Shown here one piece after another: positions 39,823 through 40,304 of a stretch of 40,304 nucleotides of DNA. The notes beneath the pieces are model-generated. The model did not search any database, was not told where the DNA came from, and saw nothing but the letters and a program-made list of their open reading frames with translations. Source of the stretch: Deltaproteobacteria bacterium. Lineage in GTDB: Bacteria; Desulfobacterota; Desulfomonilia; UBA1062. The position numbers and the translations under genes are program-made. The stretch covers positions 1 through 40,304 of the forward strand of contig JAKLDU010000010.1 in NCBI GenBank assembly GCA_022703355.1. Reading direction: 5' to 3'. Numbering within the stretch: position 1 is the first letter of the stretch; each line of letters begins with the position of its first letter.

Positions 39823-40304
39823 ATGTCAAGAAAGGACGAACCCTTCCACGGCCCGTTCAGAAAACTCAAAGGGGTGAGAATCAAGCCGAAGGCCGGGCCT
39901 CTGCCGCAGAAGCCCCCCGAGCCCCCGAAGGCCGACGACGGGGAGGTCTTCGCACAGGCCATGAAGGGGGTCGTGCCCATGAGCAGCGACCGCGTCACGC
40001 CGGAACCCCTCGACCCCGGGTCGGTGGTGGCGTCCATCCGGGAGAACGTCAGGAGGCACGAGCGGGAGACCCTCGAGATCCTCAAGGGGCTCGTGCGGGG
40101 CACCTCGCTTTTCGACATCACGACCACGGGCGAGTACCTCGAGGGCCACGCCGTCCCCGTGGACCCGGCGGTCATGAAGAAGCTCAAGGCCGGGGAGCTC
40201 ACGGTCGAGTCGCACCTCGACCTCCACGGCCACACCAAGCTCACGGCGGAGCAGGCCCTCCAGAACTTTATCCTGAACGCCCACGCCCTGGGCCAGAGGA
40301 CCGT
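39823..40304 (+). CDS. Smr-domain protein (3' end outside window)
   Basis: The frame is open from ATG 39823 to the window edge (160 residues visible). The N-terminal 100 residues are basic and Pro/Lys-rich (RKLKGVRIKPKAGPLPQKP) with no recognised fold. The C-terminal visible part begins an Smr/MutS2 C-terminal domain: LDLHGHTKLTAEQALQNFI and HALGQRTV, the conserved LDLHG motif and helix. Smr domains bind or cut nucleic acids; the remaining Smr catalytic part lies beyond 40304. The gene is preceded at 14 bp by an intrinsic terminator. A ribosome site is weak (TGGGG, 3-4 nt away). Confidence 0.8.
   Translation, partial: MSRKDEPFHGPFRKLKGVRIKPKAGPLPQKPPEPPKADDGEVFAQAMKGVVPMSSDRVTPEPLDPGSVVASIRENVRRHERETLEILKGLVRGTSLFDITTTGEYLEGHAVPVDPAVMKKLKAGELTVESHLDLHGHTKLTAEQALQNFILNAHALGQRT

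Overview
The window is GC-rich, gene-dense bacterial DNA. The gene content points to a strictly anaerobic Gram-negative bacterium of the Desulfobacterota (former Deltaproteobacteria), probably a syntrophic or sulfate-reducing type. The reasons are two different selenocysteine formate dehydrogenases, a four-subunit 2-oxoacid:ferredoxin oxidoreductase joined to NuoE/NuoF-like subunits, an outer-membrane polysaccharide export system and an NtrC-type regulator. This placement is inference; there is no rRNA gene here.

Layout. (1) 1-7730, formate metabolism: a cytoplasmic NuoG-like formate dehydrogenase alpha subunit (minus strand, running off the left edge), a divergent fdhE, and a Tat-exported three-subunit formate dehydrogenase fdnGHI. 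Both catalytic subunits read through an in-frame TGA as selenocysteine, so a naive gene call splits them. (2) 7731-9964: potassium transporter kup, behind a c-di-AMP (ydaO-type) riboswitch with a good sigma-70 promoter. (3) 10002-14652: a divergent acyl-CoA dehydrogenase, a VWA/MoxR pair and a lipoprotein. (4) 15195-20790: a secreted ComEA-like protein, a CbpA-like J-protein, a polyprenyl diphosphate synthase, an unusual DUF2520-RfaE2 fusion, an unrecognised protein and ComF. (5) 20921-31551: minus-strand genes in transcription order ffh, sensor kinase, sigma-54 response regulator, Wza-like exporter, outer-membrane barrel, Wzz-like chain-length protein, AAA ATPase with LysM and SPOR domains, and tyrosine autokinase. 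The six genes from the regulator onward form an exopolysaccharide secretion module without glycosyltransferases. (6) 31841-37973: seven tightly packed genes, porC-porD-porA-porB-nuoE-nuoF-hoxU-like, behind one promoter. (7) 38248-40304: a small acidic protein, a LysR regulator, a candidate small RNA divergent from it, and the start of an Smr-domain gene.

How it fits together. Formate dehydrogenases on both sides of the membrane and a 2-oxoacid oxidoreductase wired to a flavin/NAD module suit an organism that balances NADH, ferredoxin and formate, as in interspecies formate transfer. The most unusual items are the seven-gene oxidoreductase operon, the DUF2520-RfaE2 fusion, and a short predicted RNA under a LysR-type dyad whose unpaired linker is complementary to a Shine-Dalgarno sequence. 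Several minus-strand genes are followed by imperfect 60-68 bp-spaced repeats that include their own stop codon region or lie next to it.
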